NCBI GenBank assembly: GCA_029298735.1
Contig: JANSLP010000003.1
Span: 248,001 to 312,000, forward strand
Length of the DNA stretch: 64,000 bases
Source: Ophiostoma sp. CBS 140.51
Lineage: Eukaryota; Ascomycota; Sordariomycetes; Ophiostomatales; Ophiostomataceae
Reading direction: 5' to 3'
Part shown: piece after piece, positions 24,687 through 35,289 of the stretch
Numbering within the stretch: position 1 is the stretch's first letter
How the letters are laid out: each line of letters opens with the position of its first letter
Program-made: the position numbers and the translations under genes
The notes under the pieces: generated by a model
Database searches by the model: none
The model's input: only the letters and a program-made list of their open reading frames with translations
Told to the model about the DNA's origin: nothing

Positions 24687-26564
24687 TCACAGGTCGGCCG
24701 GACTATCATGTCGGTGATAGACTTGCGTCCCACCGACCCACGTCTCCTTCACCTTCATACTGCGCAGCTCTTCGAGATCATACTCAGCCAGTGGCCGGTC
24801 CAAGACAACCCAATCCGCCAAAGCACCAGGCTGTATCTCACCTGCCCGTCCCTCCAAGAAGGCGCCGTACGCAGGGCCCTGGGTAAAGCCCACCAGTGCC
24901 TGGTGCAACGACAGAGCCTCGTCCGGGTACCAGGGCTCCTTGGTTCCGTTGGCACTCAGTCCAGTATGCGGGCTCCGCCGGGCCACGGCCGCATAGATGC
25001 CCTGGAACGGGTCTGGCGGCTCAATGGGGAAATCGCTGCCCAGCACCGGCGGTGGCAGCAGTCCATCCCGAAAGAAGGAGCGCATACGGTAGGCCTCGTC
25101 GCGCGTACGCTCGGGGCCCAGCCGTTTCGCCGCGTATGCCATGTCGGATGTCGCATGCGTCGGCTGGATGGACGGCACGATGCCCAAGGCGTGGATCCGT
25201 GCCTGGTCGTGCAGGTCGATAATCTGGGCATGTTCGATACGGAACCGGAACCGGTCGCGCTGGCAGTCGGCCAGGGGCCCTGCGGGTGGTTGGCACAGCT
25301 CGACCAGCGCAGCCTCAAAGGCGTTGATGGCGTACCGGTTGGCCAGGTCTCCAATGGCATGGATGTTGACCTGGAAGCCGGCTGAGGCCCAGTCGTGAGT
25401 CAGTTGTGTCAATGTGGAGGCATTGACGAGCAGCGAGCCCGACGTGTCCGGCCGGTCGCTGTAGGGGTCAATCATGGCGCTGCCCCAGCTGCCGAGGGCG
25501 CCGTCAGCAAAGAGCTTGACGCTGCGGATGGACAAGAAATCGCTGCGGCCTTCCTGTTGGCGCAGGACACTAACGTCGTCTGGGCAAAAGGTGTTCCTCT
25601 CCAGACACTCGACCATGGCGTAGACGCGCATGGTCCAGCCCTCGTCGACGTGGCCACTACCACTGACTCCGGCCAGCTCTTGGTACAGGTGCAGGTCCTC
25701 CGGTACCACGCCGGCATCGTGCATCCCCACGAGACCCATGGTGCGCATCTCCCGCATGGCCAGGCGAATGTACTTTATCTTGGTGGCCTTGCTGGGCTTC
25801 GGGTAGTGGGCCATGACCAGGCTCATGGCGTTGTCGCAAAAGACGCCCAGGCCAGGCTCGCGTACAATCTCGCCGCCGGGAACATCTAGCAGATCGTCAG
25901 GCAGCAAGTCCAGCACCGCATTCGACACCCAAATGCAGTGCCCGTCAACGCGGTCGAGCATGACATACAATCCCTTTAGCTCGTCCGACTTGTCCAACAG
26001 ATCCGCCGTCGGCATTTCGCCCATCAGCATCTGGTCCCAGCCGAAGCCGCGCAGCCACTTGTCCGGTCCGCCGATGCCGTCGTTCGGATGCGACTCGAGG
26101 TAGGTGTGCAAACGGTGGTGCACATCGGTATCGTCGGACGATCCAAACAGGTCGACAGATGCGAGGTATTCACCATAGGGAATAAGGTGGCCATGACCGT
26201 CCCACAGACCTGGGATGACATGGCCCTTGAGGATGGAAGCCGAGGCCGCGGCGTCAGCGTCGAGTGAATCGAGTGGTGCCACGTTCGTAAACTGGCCATC
26301 CTTGATGCTGAAGCAGTGAGGACCTGAACCCGGCCTGTCGTTTACGAGTGTAGTCACGCTCTCATAGCAGTAGGTCTCGATTGTAGATGCGGGTGTGGAT
26401 GCTGATGGTGATATTGGTACCGGCCATGGCATCTCGCCTTCTCGCAGGTAAAGGCCGGCGAGAGCAACGGCACCGGCTGCCGCGATGCTGGCTACTCCAA
26501 TTGGTGACCATGGTGAAGCTAGTGGTTGGCCTCCGCCTCCCCGAGGTCGACTCTCGGGGGCCAT
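24687..26564 (-). CDS. membrane-anchored YtcJ-like amidohydrolase
   Basis: Single exon, 625 aa. A hydrophobic stretch at about residues 23-41 (GVASIAAAGAVALAGLYL) after a basic N-terminus suggests a signal anchor. The rest is a YtcJ-type metal-dependent hydrolase of the amidohydrolase superfamily. Metal-site motifs occur in order: HxH in GLWDGHGHL, a central VKLFADGALGSWGSA block, His in VNIHAIGD, His in RIEHAQ, and the Asp of GSDFPIEPPDPFQGIYAAV. The product is predicted to cleave C-N bonds, probably amides, as in other members; substrate unknown. It is convergent with the aldo-keto reductase, and no operon-like link is implied in a fungus. Confidence 0.92.
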   Translation of the reverse strand: MAPESRPRGGGGQPLASPWSPIGVASIAAAGAVALAGLYLREGEMPWPVPISPSASTPASTIETYCYESVTTLVNDRPGSGPHCFSIKDGQFTNVAPLDSLDADAAASASILKGHVIPGLWDGHGHLIPYGEYLASVDLFGSSDDTDVHHRLHTYLESHPNDGIGGPDKWLRGFGWDQMLMGEMPTADLLDKSDELKGLYVMLDRVDGHCIWVSNAVLDLLPDDLLDVPGGEIVREPGLGVFCDNAMSLVMAHYPKPSKATKIKYIRLAMREMRTMGLVGMHDAGVVPEDLHLYQELAGVSGSGHVDEGWTMRVYAMVECLERNTFCPDDVSVLRQQEGRSDFLSIRSVKLFADGALGSWGSAMIDPYSDRPDTSGSLLVNASTLTQLTHDWASAGFQVNIHAIGDLANRYAINAFEAALVELCQPPAGPLADCQRDRFRFRIEHAQIIDLHDQARIHALGIVPSIQPTHATSDMAYAAKRLGPERTRDEAYRMRSFFRDGLLPPPVLGSDFPIEPPDPFQGIYAAVARRSPHTGLSANGTKEPWYPDEALSLHQALVGFTQGPAYGAFLEGRAGEIQPGALADWVVLDRPLAEYDLEELRSMKVKETWVGGTQVYHRHDSPADL

Positions 26565-27505
26565 CCTTGATGTCTGTGTGGGTGTTGATGTGGGGTGCTG
26601 TGACAGATATCAGACGAGTCTTCACATTGGATAGCAATTGACTATGTAATGGTCAGTCCTGTTATCGAATTGACATGAATGAATCCAATAATCACTAGAG
26701 TCACCTCCGATATCGAAGTTGAATGTGGAGGCTGGGAAGACCTTCGGCAAGAGCTGCGGGTGAGCTCCAGTTGCAGGCGGTGGTGAGGGGGACGTCCCGA
26801 TAAGGAAGGTACACCAAAAAGATAAGCGCGGGCTGCACTGATCGACAACACGTCATACCAGCCTTTAAGATAGACTGAAGCCGTATCAAGACTCACAAAG
26901 ACCCTTTGAAAAAAGTTTATATTGCTGAGGACAATTTCTATATTGTTTCTTTTGTTGTAAGGTTATTGTCCTTTCTATTTCTAGAGGCTTTTTTTTTTCT
27001 TTTTTTCTAGACAATTTTTAGTTACAACAAAATGTAACAGACATGAAAACCACACTATTTTATTTAGAAACACAGATGATAATATAAAATGAACGCTTCA
27101 CAAAGATTATTTCTATCGGTACGATGTCAAAGCTGAAATTGAATAGAATTGACCTTGCTGGTTTATGGAAAAGGAAATGCCGCTCTTTAAGACGGACATA
27201 TGTTACTTGAACACCAATGGCAACTGGCCATGGCAGACAAAGCGTAGACGGGAGAGCAACGGCCGTGCTCTAGAATTAAGGTAAATGCAAATTATCAAAT
27301 AGAAGGCTCTCATATTATCCAGCACGCGTGGTGGGTTTCCTTTTACATATCGTATACAGCACCTATTTACCCGTTCTGGATGCGGAGGCGGAGGATGGCC
27401 CAGACTGGCCGATGATATAAAGAGTGCCTGGACTAGGTATGTCTTTGTTGCCTCTCAATTTTCTCACGACTTTTCAAACAAAATCATCGCCGATTCAACC
27501 CCACG
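26565..27505. other. AT-rich divergent intergenic region
   Basis: 941 bp between the divergently transcribed amidohydrolase and small secreted protein, so both promoters should lie here. It contains an AT-rich core (about 26900-27130, with a T-rich run near 26990-27010) and a TATA element near its right end. I see no open frame with motifs, RNA gene or repeat. Confidence 0.6.
27416..27421 (+). promoter_or_regulatory. TATA box of the small secreted protein gene
   Basis: TATAAA lies 85 bp before the ATG at 27506 and is the only such match close to the start. A TATA promoter would fit an inducible secreted-protein gene. Confidence 0.5.
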
Positions 27506-28045
27506 ATGCACCTCTCTTTCCTTACGGGCCTCGCCGCCACCGCCGTCTCTGGCGTATCCGCCGTGCCCTTTGCCACCAGCAAGCCCGAACAAATTCGCTC
27601 CGACCAGGACCCCGTCTTCCATTTCTACCTGCAGGCGCACCCCAAAAACGCCTCGCAAGTTGTGCTGGGCCCCGTGGCCACCAGTGAATATTTCAACATT
27701 GGCGGTTCCATCCAGTCGACCAACACGAGCCGGTACCTCAACATTGGCGGCGACAGCACGTCGTACAAGACGCTGACGTTTGATGCGGCGGCGTCGACGA
27801 CGGCATGGCAGCTCGAGGGAGACACCATTATCACGAGCACGTCGAGCTCGTATGGGCGGCGTAGGGCACAACCGGCGCATTTTATCTTATTTGAATTGTT
27901 CACCGCTAACAAACCAGAACTCAACTTTTTAGCGTGCAAGATTGACGGAGGTTTCTGGCAAGTCTACTTGCAGACGGGCAGCGCGACGCCGAGCGGGCAG
28001 ACGTGCAGCAACTACCAGTCGCTGCATCTGCCATGTCTGTGTTGA
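27506..28045 (+). CDS. small secreted protein with one in-frame intron
   Basis: Predicted 160-aa extracellular protein. A signal peptide is clear (MHLSFLTGLAATAVSGVSA). Exons are 27506-27860 and 27918-28045. The 57-nt intron starts GTAGGG, carries a CGCTAAC branch point and ends CAG, restoring GRQLNFLACKIDGGF at the join. A second possible acceptor at 27931-27932 would give a slightly shorter product. The mature part has N-glycosylation sites (NAS, NTS) and a C-terminal cysteine cluster (CSNYQSLHLPCLC). Overall layout recalls small fungal cell-wall or effector-type proteins such as PhiA, but I cannot assign a family. The intron length is a multiple of three and contains no in-frame stop, so retention would yield a 179-aa form. 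Confidence 0.8.
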   Translation: MHLSFLTGLAATAVSGVSAVPFATSKPEQIRSDQDPVFHFYLQAHPKNASQVVLGPVATSEYFNIGGSIQSTNTSRYLNIGGDSTSYKTLTFDAAASTTAWQLEGDTIITSTSSSYGRRRAQPAHFILFELFTANKPELNFLACKIDGGFWQVYLQTGSATPSGQTCSNYQSLHLPCLC

Positions 28046-28486
28046 GGCGAAAAGGTGGATGAAAGTGGTTAATCAAAACGTATGTATTGTCTGTCTGTCA
28101 TGTATCCTGTGGAGGATATGCAGATTGTAAATGTTGATAATATACAGTTGAAAAGTTGTTAAATAAGGCAAAAGAAGCTTCTAACAAAGGAGTCTTTTGC
28201 CTAACAGAGAGTGCTTGGATGTGGGTATCCTGAACAAGCAAAAACAAAAACAAAAATGTAAACAGAAAGAACAAATGCAATCCGCCCGATATAAATCCAA
28301 AGATGCTAAAAAGAAGAGCCATCAAAATGCTGCAAAAAAACAAACGTGCAGGGCTCTAAAGGTGCCCCTTTCCAATATGTGAAAAAGTTCTAGTTGCCTA
28401 AGATCATAAAATGCCAGAAAGTGATTTCCGGCCCATTAAAAAACAGAGAAATGAGAGAGAAAAACCCCAAACCCGATAGGCGAGGC
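28046..28486. other. convergent 3' intergenic region
   Basis: 441 bp between the 3' ends of the secreted protein and the SPX protein genes. A/T-rich, with nothing coding; presumably the two 3' UTRs and polyadenylation regions. Confidence 0.6.
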
Positions 28487-30279
28487 CTAGTTTGGTGTGT
28501 TTGTGATGACGGTGTTGCCCATCACGAGCACCAAGACTGCGCCGTTGAGGGCACAAATAATGGCAAAGGCAGCCCAGACGGCGGCTGTACTGGCCATCGA
28601 CACGGGGCCGCGACGGGCCATGGACATGCCAAGGGCTGCGCATGTGAACCCAAGACTAGCCATGACGCCCATTATGACACCAGCATCGACTTCCACGCGC
28701 AGCTTGTGCTTGCCCGTCTCGATCAAAATGCTGGCCACACCCAGCAGCACCAGAGCCGCTGCGTAACAGCCAATGGTGCCCCGGATCAGCATGGTCTCCC
28801 GGTAGCGGGCGATGCGCTGGTCGTTGATGGAAGGGAGGGCGGCGTAGTGCGCCTCATAGCCGCGTGGGAAATCGCTGTCGCTGGCAAACGTGTCGTCCTC
28901 TTCCGTGCTGTCGTGGTCCACGTCGTCGTTGCTGCCATCGTGGTGGATCTCGACCGTCTCGTTGCGCTCTTGCCGTGACAAGGCGTCAAAAAGACCGTCA
29001 TCGTTGCCACCACTGCCAAGCGTCGTGCCATAGCTGGGGAAAACGGCGCTCTGGGACAGCAGCGGGCCATGATCGGCACCGCCCTTGGAACTGCGTGATG
29101 CCATCCACTTTTTGGCCTTTTCGAGGGGTACGGTGAAGAAGGAGACTAGCGTGGCCATGCCAGGGAAGTCCTCCTCGTCGTCTGGGTGCAGATAGATGGC
29201 GTAGCCGCCACTGCCGGCGTTGCCGACGTCGCCGGCTTCGCTGCCGTCGTCGTATTCGTTCCAGTAATGTGTCTGCACGGGCGCGGATGCAAGAAGGGTG
29301 AGGCGGCGTCCTTCGGAGGCGGGGCGAGGTTGTGGTGCTGGCGGGTTGTTCGAGCCGGCAGAGGAAGAGAGAGCTTGGACGGTGGAAGAAGAGGATGAGC
29401 AGACTTGCCCGCTGTTGCTTGCGCGGCGGGAGTGTGAGTCGGGGAAATCGGGTACAGACAGCTCTTCCCGGGGTGTTTGTGGGGAGCTGCTGAGTGGTGT
29501 GGAGGCGCGCAGGATGTTGAGCAGGTCGTCGCAGTGGCCCTCTAGTTGGGAAAAGTCGCGACAGGTAAAGCTCTTGGGATCGGACAAGACGTTATCTCGG
29601 AAGCGGAACGTCAGAGCGCCCGAGCCCGTCCACTTCTTGTACTTCTTGAGGATCTTGCGGAAAGCGACGACCTGGGCGTTGACGAAGCGAGACAGGTCCT
29701 TGATCTCGTCTTGCAACTCCAGCGTTACCCGCTCGTACTTGGCAAACCGCCGCTGACGCTTCAGCGCTGTTGTGCCACGAGCTGTTGTGCCACGCAGAAG
29801 TAGGCGGTGGATCTGATCAGAGAGATGTTCTGGGAGCAGGTGTTAGTACAGGTGAAGAGCTGACAAGAGAGGCAATCCTTGCAAGGTGGGCGCATAGGAC
29901 AGAACGTCGCACGGCCGCCAGACGAGCACGCAAGAATTTGGGAAACCAAGGACAAGGCCTCCCATCCCATGTGCAAGTCTGGATCGCACCAGAGACAAAG
30001 GACAGAAAAGGGCAGGTGTGACGTACGTTGTCGCCGATTGATCTCGTCGGCCTTGGTGGCCACAAAGAGACCGACACGGTCATGTTGCCGGCAGAGTTCA
30101 TCGTAGAACTCGGATTCGAATCGTTGTAATGCGGTGTCCTTCTGGCCGGGGATGGTGATGGCGGAGGCCTGGTGCCGTGTCGTGTGGACCTTGATAAACT
30201 CCTTGAGGGTGTTGTAGTCGATGTTATGGACGCTCCATTCCGGCACTGACTCGGACTCGAGCTGGCGGCCGAACTTCAT
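28487..30279 (-). CDS. SPX domain membrane protein, Vtc5-like
   Basis: Two exons, 30279-30027 and 29829-28487. The 197-nt intron has GTACGT, a perfect TACTAAC branch and CAG; the product is 531 aa. The N-terminal SPX domain (residues 1 to about 160) begins MKFGRQLESESVPEW and includes IDYNTLKEFI and the basic phosphate-sensing helix AFRKILKKYKKW; SPX domains bind inositol pyrophosphates. A Ser-rich, then acidic, linker follows. The C-terminus has three membrane spans (near TIGCYAAALVLLGVASIL, GVIMGVMASLGFTCAALGM and AAVWAAFAIICALNGAVLVL), the topology of DUF202/VTC membrane parts. There is no VTC polyphosphate polymerase domain, so it best matches yeast Vtc5, the regulatory subunit of the vacuolar transporter chaperone complex. 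It is shorter than yeast Vtc5. Role in vacuolar polyphosphate is inferred. Confidence 0.85.
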
Positions 30280-33200
30280 GTCGAGAGAGTATGTGTGAGG
30301 GTGAAGATACGGTGGGCGTAGAGAGGCCGAGGCCTAGTGAAGCCAGCGATGGGGTCAGGGACAAGATTGTTGATGCTGATCGAGAGTCGAATCGGTATGG
30401 ACCCCAGAGAATGGTCTATGGTCAGTGCTGAGGACCGAAGAAGATTGAGAAGATCGATGTCGTCGAGTCGATGACGATGTGCGAGCAAGGGAACAAATGT
30501 AGAAGAAATGAGCTTAAAGATGGGCCGTGGGGGTTGCAACGGTAAATAAAAGAAACAAAATAAAGAAAAGGAAAGTGGTCGTGTGAGCACAAGCCAAAAA
30601 CGGACACCGAGAGAGATGTTTAGAGTAGGGAAGGGGGGCGAAGAAAAAAAGAGACATGGACGCAGGTATTTAATCCACAGAACGACAGGACCAGGATGTG
30701 CATGAGCGACAAGCTACTGCTACTACCACGGGAAGACGAGACAAGTGCAGATGGGAGATGGACGAGGGGGTGGGGAGAAAATGAAGAAAACGGAAAGAAA
30801 GAAGAAGGGGGTGTGGGTGTTGCGGGTGTTGTCAAAAGTCAATGTTGACTCCCCGGATTGCGCCTTGAGATAAGACGCCGGGAAGGATTGAGATAGGGCG
30901 TGCGCGAGAGCTGCAATCTGGGGACACAGGTAAATAGCAGATAAAGCATACAGCGAGATTACGCTTTTGGCGAGAACCTGACGATAGGTATATTGATAGA
31001 AAAATGGAAGAAGCCCGAGGATGTAGATGAGGTACTTGGATGACAGATGAGCGAATAGGTGGACGAGGAAGTTAGGCCAAGGGAAAGATGGAAGAGAGGA
31101 AGAGAAAGTGTCAAGCGTTAGAGACAAAGGAAGAAGGAGAAAAGACGAGATGAAAAGTAGTATAAAGTGACTTGACGTGACAGAAAGACGTCAAAAACGA
31201 AGCGTACAACCAGGGTTGAGGCAATTGAGATGCGCAAAGGTAGAAAAAGCAGCGAGCCTCAGGGGCAAGAACGACGCAGAGAGACTCTTAAACCATCCAA
31301 CTGCGGTGATCAGAGGTCTGTATGCGTGTTGAGCATGAGGAAAAGTGATGAGGTGGAGGCGGAACGCAGATGTGCATTACCGACAGAATGTACAAAATCG
31401 AGGCTTTCAAGGGTGTGGGAAGATGGAAGTGGAAAAGGGTGGGAAGGGGGTACCAAAGGCCGTGTGCAGAAGAGGGAGCCAGTGGAGGAATGTGCGTGGA
31501 GGTCAGGGAAGTGGAGAAAGGAAAAAAAGCGAACGAGGCAGTGAAAAGTGAAATCATACAAAGCCAATGGGGCCAAAAGCGAAAGTGGAAAGTCCACAGG
31601 ATCTTACGTGGGGCCTAGCTGGATCTTGGCGCGGAAGAGCGCTGGGTGAGTGTGGGTTGGACGTAGGGCCTGGTCTGGCCGAATAAATCTCCTATTCGCA
31701 CAGCGCCTGCCCGTACTCCGCACAGCGGCTGGAAAGTTGGCGAAAGGCAGGGGCGAGAGAAGAAGCGAGGCAGGAGCCATTGGCAAATCAGGGCAAAGGT
31801 GCAGCGTCGTTGCGACAATATGCTGGAATCGGTGGGGGCTGCTTAGGTTGGTTCTTTCCTTTCTGGTCGTTGGGTCTTTTGGGCATCGACCTGTAGCTTT
31901 GCGCAGTTGCTTTCCCGTGCGCCAGTTGTTGGAGGTCAAATAGGCCGCTCTTTCCGCACGTCTCGTGAGCGAGCTTGTGAGCACCACTTCTCGCACCCTT
32001 GCACCTTCCCAGATTCTGTTATCGAGGCAAGTCATTGGATCTTCTGCAGGGGAAAGGAAGCAGGAGGAAGGCGTGCTCATAGGCGGGCACGCTAACAAAA
32101 GAGCTGAAAAGAGCAAGAGCAAGAAAACAAAAAGGGAAAGAGCGCAGTACACGAATTCACTTAGAAAGCTCTTGAGAAAGAACACAGAACAAACACAACA
32201 CTCACAATACTCACAGCCTGCGGACAGCCAAGACGGCGCCGTCGAGGAGACTGTGCGACGCCAGCAAGAAAAAGGCCGGTGGGGGAACCACTCAGAACGC
32301 AGTCTCAGCGGGTCTAGACCGAAAGCGAGCTTGGGCTGAACCTGGTTGCCTTCTTATTTTGCCCCGTATTTCCACTCTGTTTTAGCCAAGAAACGTTTGC
32401 TGCCTTTGCTGTTCCATGCGTGTGAATAGCGGGCCTGGGCATCTCACTGGTTGGGAAGGAGGCAGAGAGCCGCTGTACTGTGAATGACAGAGAACGCATT
32501 CTCAGAACATTGTATTTTGTATTCTTTGAAATCAGATCTCCCCTGAACGCTCCTGCCCTTTCAGACATCGAGACATACGACATGCGCCGGGCTCTTTCTG
32601 GCCCTGGCTCGGATCTTTCTTTTCATCTGGGACAGAAGGCGCGACCCAGTGCGATCCCGAGGATCATGATCTACACCAGCGTTCGGCTTTGGGTCCAATA
32701 CTATGAATTACTTTTGACTTACGCAGCAATGTCTCACCTGCGCAATTTGGCCAATTTGCCGGGCCAGTTTGCACATCATCTCGATTACCTCGATATCAAT
32801 GCTCGAAAACCAGCGCAAACTAACACCATGCACGCTGCAGGCCTATCCTGCTTACACTGTCTTTTTGACCCCCCCCCCCTGCCTGGCCGAGAAAATCAAA
32901 CAAAAGAGAAAAGAATACCAAAAAAGCGCCGGCATTGGCGACTCATGCTCCGGCAAAAGAAGCTTTTCGACGGCGCCTCAGTATTGCTTCTTTTTCTTGG
33001 GTTTTTTGAATGTTCATTGTGTTTGCACACTATCAGATGCCAATTTTTTGTTCCCTTTTTGGCAATTTTTTTTTTGCCTGCCCCGATGCCCGCCCTTTCT
33101 TGCCTCCTACCTGGCGGGCCATAATCAGATTTTGCTCTCTGCTGTCTGCTTGTCGTGCGGGACCGTTCGAGGTCGAGACCTCTTTGTCTTGTTGACGTTT

Positions 33201-34740
33201 TGAATTTTGAATCTATTTTTTTTTATCTGTGGGGCGTTTTCCCTACTCAAGACAAGTCCCCCCCCCCGCCTTAACATTGTTTTCTTTGCCACCGCCTACC
33301 CTTTTTTTTTCTCGTTTCGGCTTCATGACCCTGGTTGTTTTAAAACAGACAAATGGATTCTTTTGACTCTTTGGTCGTTGCTCGACGGTTGTCTTTTGCT
33401 ACTCGCAGCCTTACTTTTCATTGTAATATCTCCAAAAATAGAGGATCCTTTCTCGTAAGATCCATCCGGAACGCAGAGGAAAACACTCGAGTTCATGCAG
33501 CCATCTTCTCCAAGCACACCTCGACGTTGCAATCAGAAGAAGATGCTCCACCAAAATCCACTGTGGTCTCGGCTCCTCAAAAGCGTTTGTGTGTGCCCTG
33601 CATATGGTTTGGTCGCTGGCTGTTCGTTGCCAAGACATTTCGTCTGGAAGGTTTGGTACCCCGAAGTTGCAGACAATTCGTGCTCATGCTCGTGCTCATG
33701 CTCCTTGCTGGTGTGTCGCACTCTTGATTGTGACTCTGAAAAAACATCTGCACCAAGCCGTGTGCCGTAGTCCGGGCCAGAGCTATTTCATATCCAGGCC
33801 ATCGCGACTTTTGGTGGTGATCTGTGTCTCTTACAAGATTTTAACCCCCACGTACGAAACAATTGTTGTATTGAAGAAAACGAAGACGGCGTTCTCTACA
33901 ATGTATTTTAAACTGCCTTTCGACGATATAATAATTCGAAGCCGCCGTTCGTCGGCGATGGGCCCGTCTTTATGTGCCGGTTTGCTTGTTGACGGCTGGA
34001 TGTTTCCACTCTATGACTCGTGACCTCTGTTCTTCCTGTGGATGTCTCGTATATTTTGTTTATCTGTCCGTCTTCTTTTCGATTCTGCTTTTTCGTCTTG
34101 TCGGTCCGGCTCCGATGATAGGCCTGTTTGGTGCTTGTACAGCCGCTTGTACAAAGTATCTTTGTATCTATCTTACGATACCGTACCTATTTTCCCTTTA
34201 GATCTTCTTGGCTTTGTGATTCCCAGGTTGTTTCTCTTGTTTTTCAACTGAAAACTCTGCTTTGCTCTACGATCGTCTCTATCCATCTATCCATCCTTCC
34301 GCATATGCCCCCCCAATGGTTCTCCGTTTCTCCTTACGCATTTCTCCTTGTGCTTTTTCGCCTTTTTCCCTAGTCTCCAGCAAAGATCCAACATAAAAGT
34401 AAAAAGTAAAGAGACTTTAATCAACTCCAATCCCCTGCCTCTGATCCCTCCACAGTTACTAAAATACCCCTTCTCTAAGGAGGACGTGGCCCGTTTTCTG
34501 GGCTTCTTAAACAAAAAGTTTCGCCTCTCGCCGACAGCGAATTTACACGTTAGGTTAGACCATGAAAGACTTTTGACTCGTAAAAGAATGCCGTCTGCAG
34601 TTTCCGGTGCAGTCTTTTCTTCTTCTTTACTTTTTCTTTTTTCTTTTTCTTCTCTTCTCTCTCTTACCTTCCCTGCGTCGTACGCAGAGGCCCGCTCTCT
34701 CCAATTTTGCTCACCCACTGCCATCCACTGACTACCCACC
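30280..34740. other. gene-free region: SPX leader, then a plus-strand pyrimidine-rich block
   Basis: From 30280 to about 32200 the minus strand is pyrimidine-rich, consistent with a long leader/promoter of the SPX gene. From about 32800 to 34740 the skew flips and the plus strand becomes T/C-rich, with homopolymer C tracts at 32869-32879 and 33258-33267 and many T runs. Open frames are short and low-complexity. No gene recognised; the skew flip suggests divergent transcription from around 32.3-32.8 kb. Confidence 0.4.
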
Positions 34741-34832
34741 CTCCCTGACGGCAAAATACTTGAGACTCTCTACCACCAAAATTTGGTGGGGCGTTTTGGT
34801 GGAAGAGGCTCAAGTATTTTGCCGTCAGGGAG
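34741..34832 (+). repeat. near-perfect 92-nt inverted repeat (hairpin)
   Basis: The outer arms 34741-34764 and 34809-34832 are perfect 24-bp reverse complements. The helix continues inward through 34766-34781 and 34794-34808 with two single-base bulges and one A.A mismatch, leaving a 12-nt loop at 34782-34793. In total about 38 base pairs in a 92-nt element. It could be an RNA foldback (a small-RNA precursor) or a small fold-back element. I see no clear target-site duplication at its borders. Confidence 0.85.
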
Positions 34833-34875
34833 CTACCGTTCTATCCACTGTGACCTTGCTCCATCCACGTGCAGG

Positions 34876-35289
34876 ATGGGTCAACTCGACGAAACGACGA
34901 AACTATCGGCACAATCTCAACAGCCCCATCCGTCTTTTGACACTATTCCCGACCGCCTCACGGACTCACAGACATATTGGATTGGCCTTGCAGCCGCTCT
35001 AACCCACTTGTGATGTTCGTCGTTGCTCCTCCATACCCCAATAATAATACTAACATGACTCCGCTTCTTTGTGTTTTGCGCATACAGCAGAGAAAACGGC
35101 ACAAAAAAGTTTCTCCTAGTTGAGCCGTTGTTCTGTCTCTCCCTGACTGTCATTGGTTGGAATTTGATGGCCCTTGTTTTCTTTTCTTTTGCTGGCAACG
35201 GGCCTCCTTGTGATTCTGACCAATCCTGTGTCATAATTCACACACGTGTTCCCACAACCCATGAACGTCCTTGCATCCAAACGTCGTAA
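34876..35289 (+). CDS. possible small two-exon ORF with one membrane segment (weak)
   Basis: Tentative. An ATG at 34876, 44 nt after the hairpin, opens a 45-codon frame. A GTGATG donor at 35010 pairs with a CTAAC branch near 35050 and an ATACAG acceptor ending at 35087. Splicing joins it in frame to a second exon, 35088-35289, giving 111 aa (336 nt with stop). The N-terminal half is hydrophilic and Gln/Ser/Thr-rich. The second exon encodes one hydrophobic segment (CLSLTVIGWNLMALVFFSFA) and four cysteines. No family is recognised, and the splice signals could be coincidental. The plus-strand pyrimidine-rich block before it would be its leader if the gene is real. Confidence 0.2.

Noticed and set aside
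32480..33124. 214-codon plus-strand frame
   Set aside because: Contains a poly-C run giving Pro-Pro-Pro and T-rich Phe/Leu stretches; no domain, and consistent with non-coding pyrimidine-rich DNA.
33672..33702. GCTCATGCTCGT short tandem repeat
   Set aside because: Only about two and a half hexamer-pair copies; too small to be informative.
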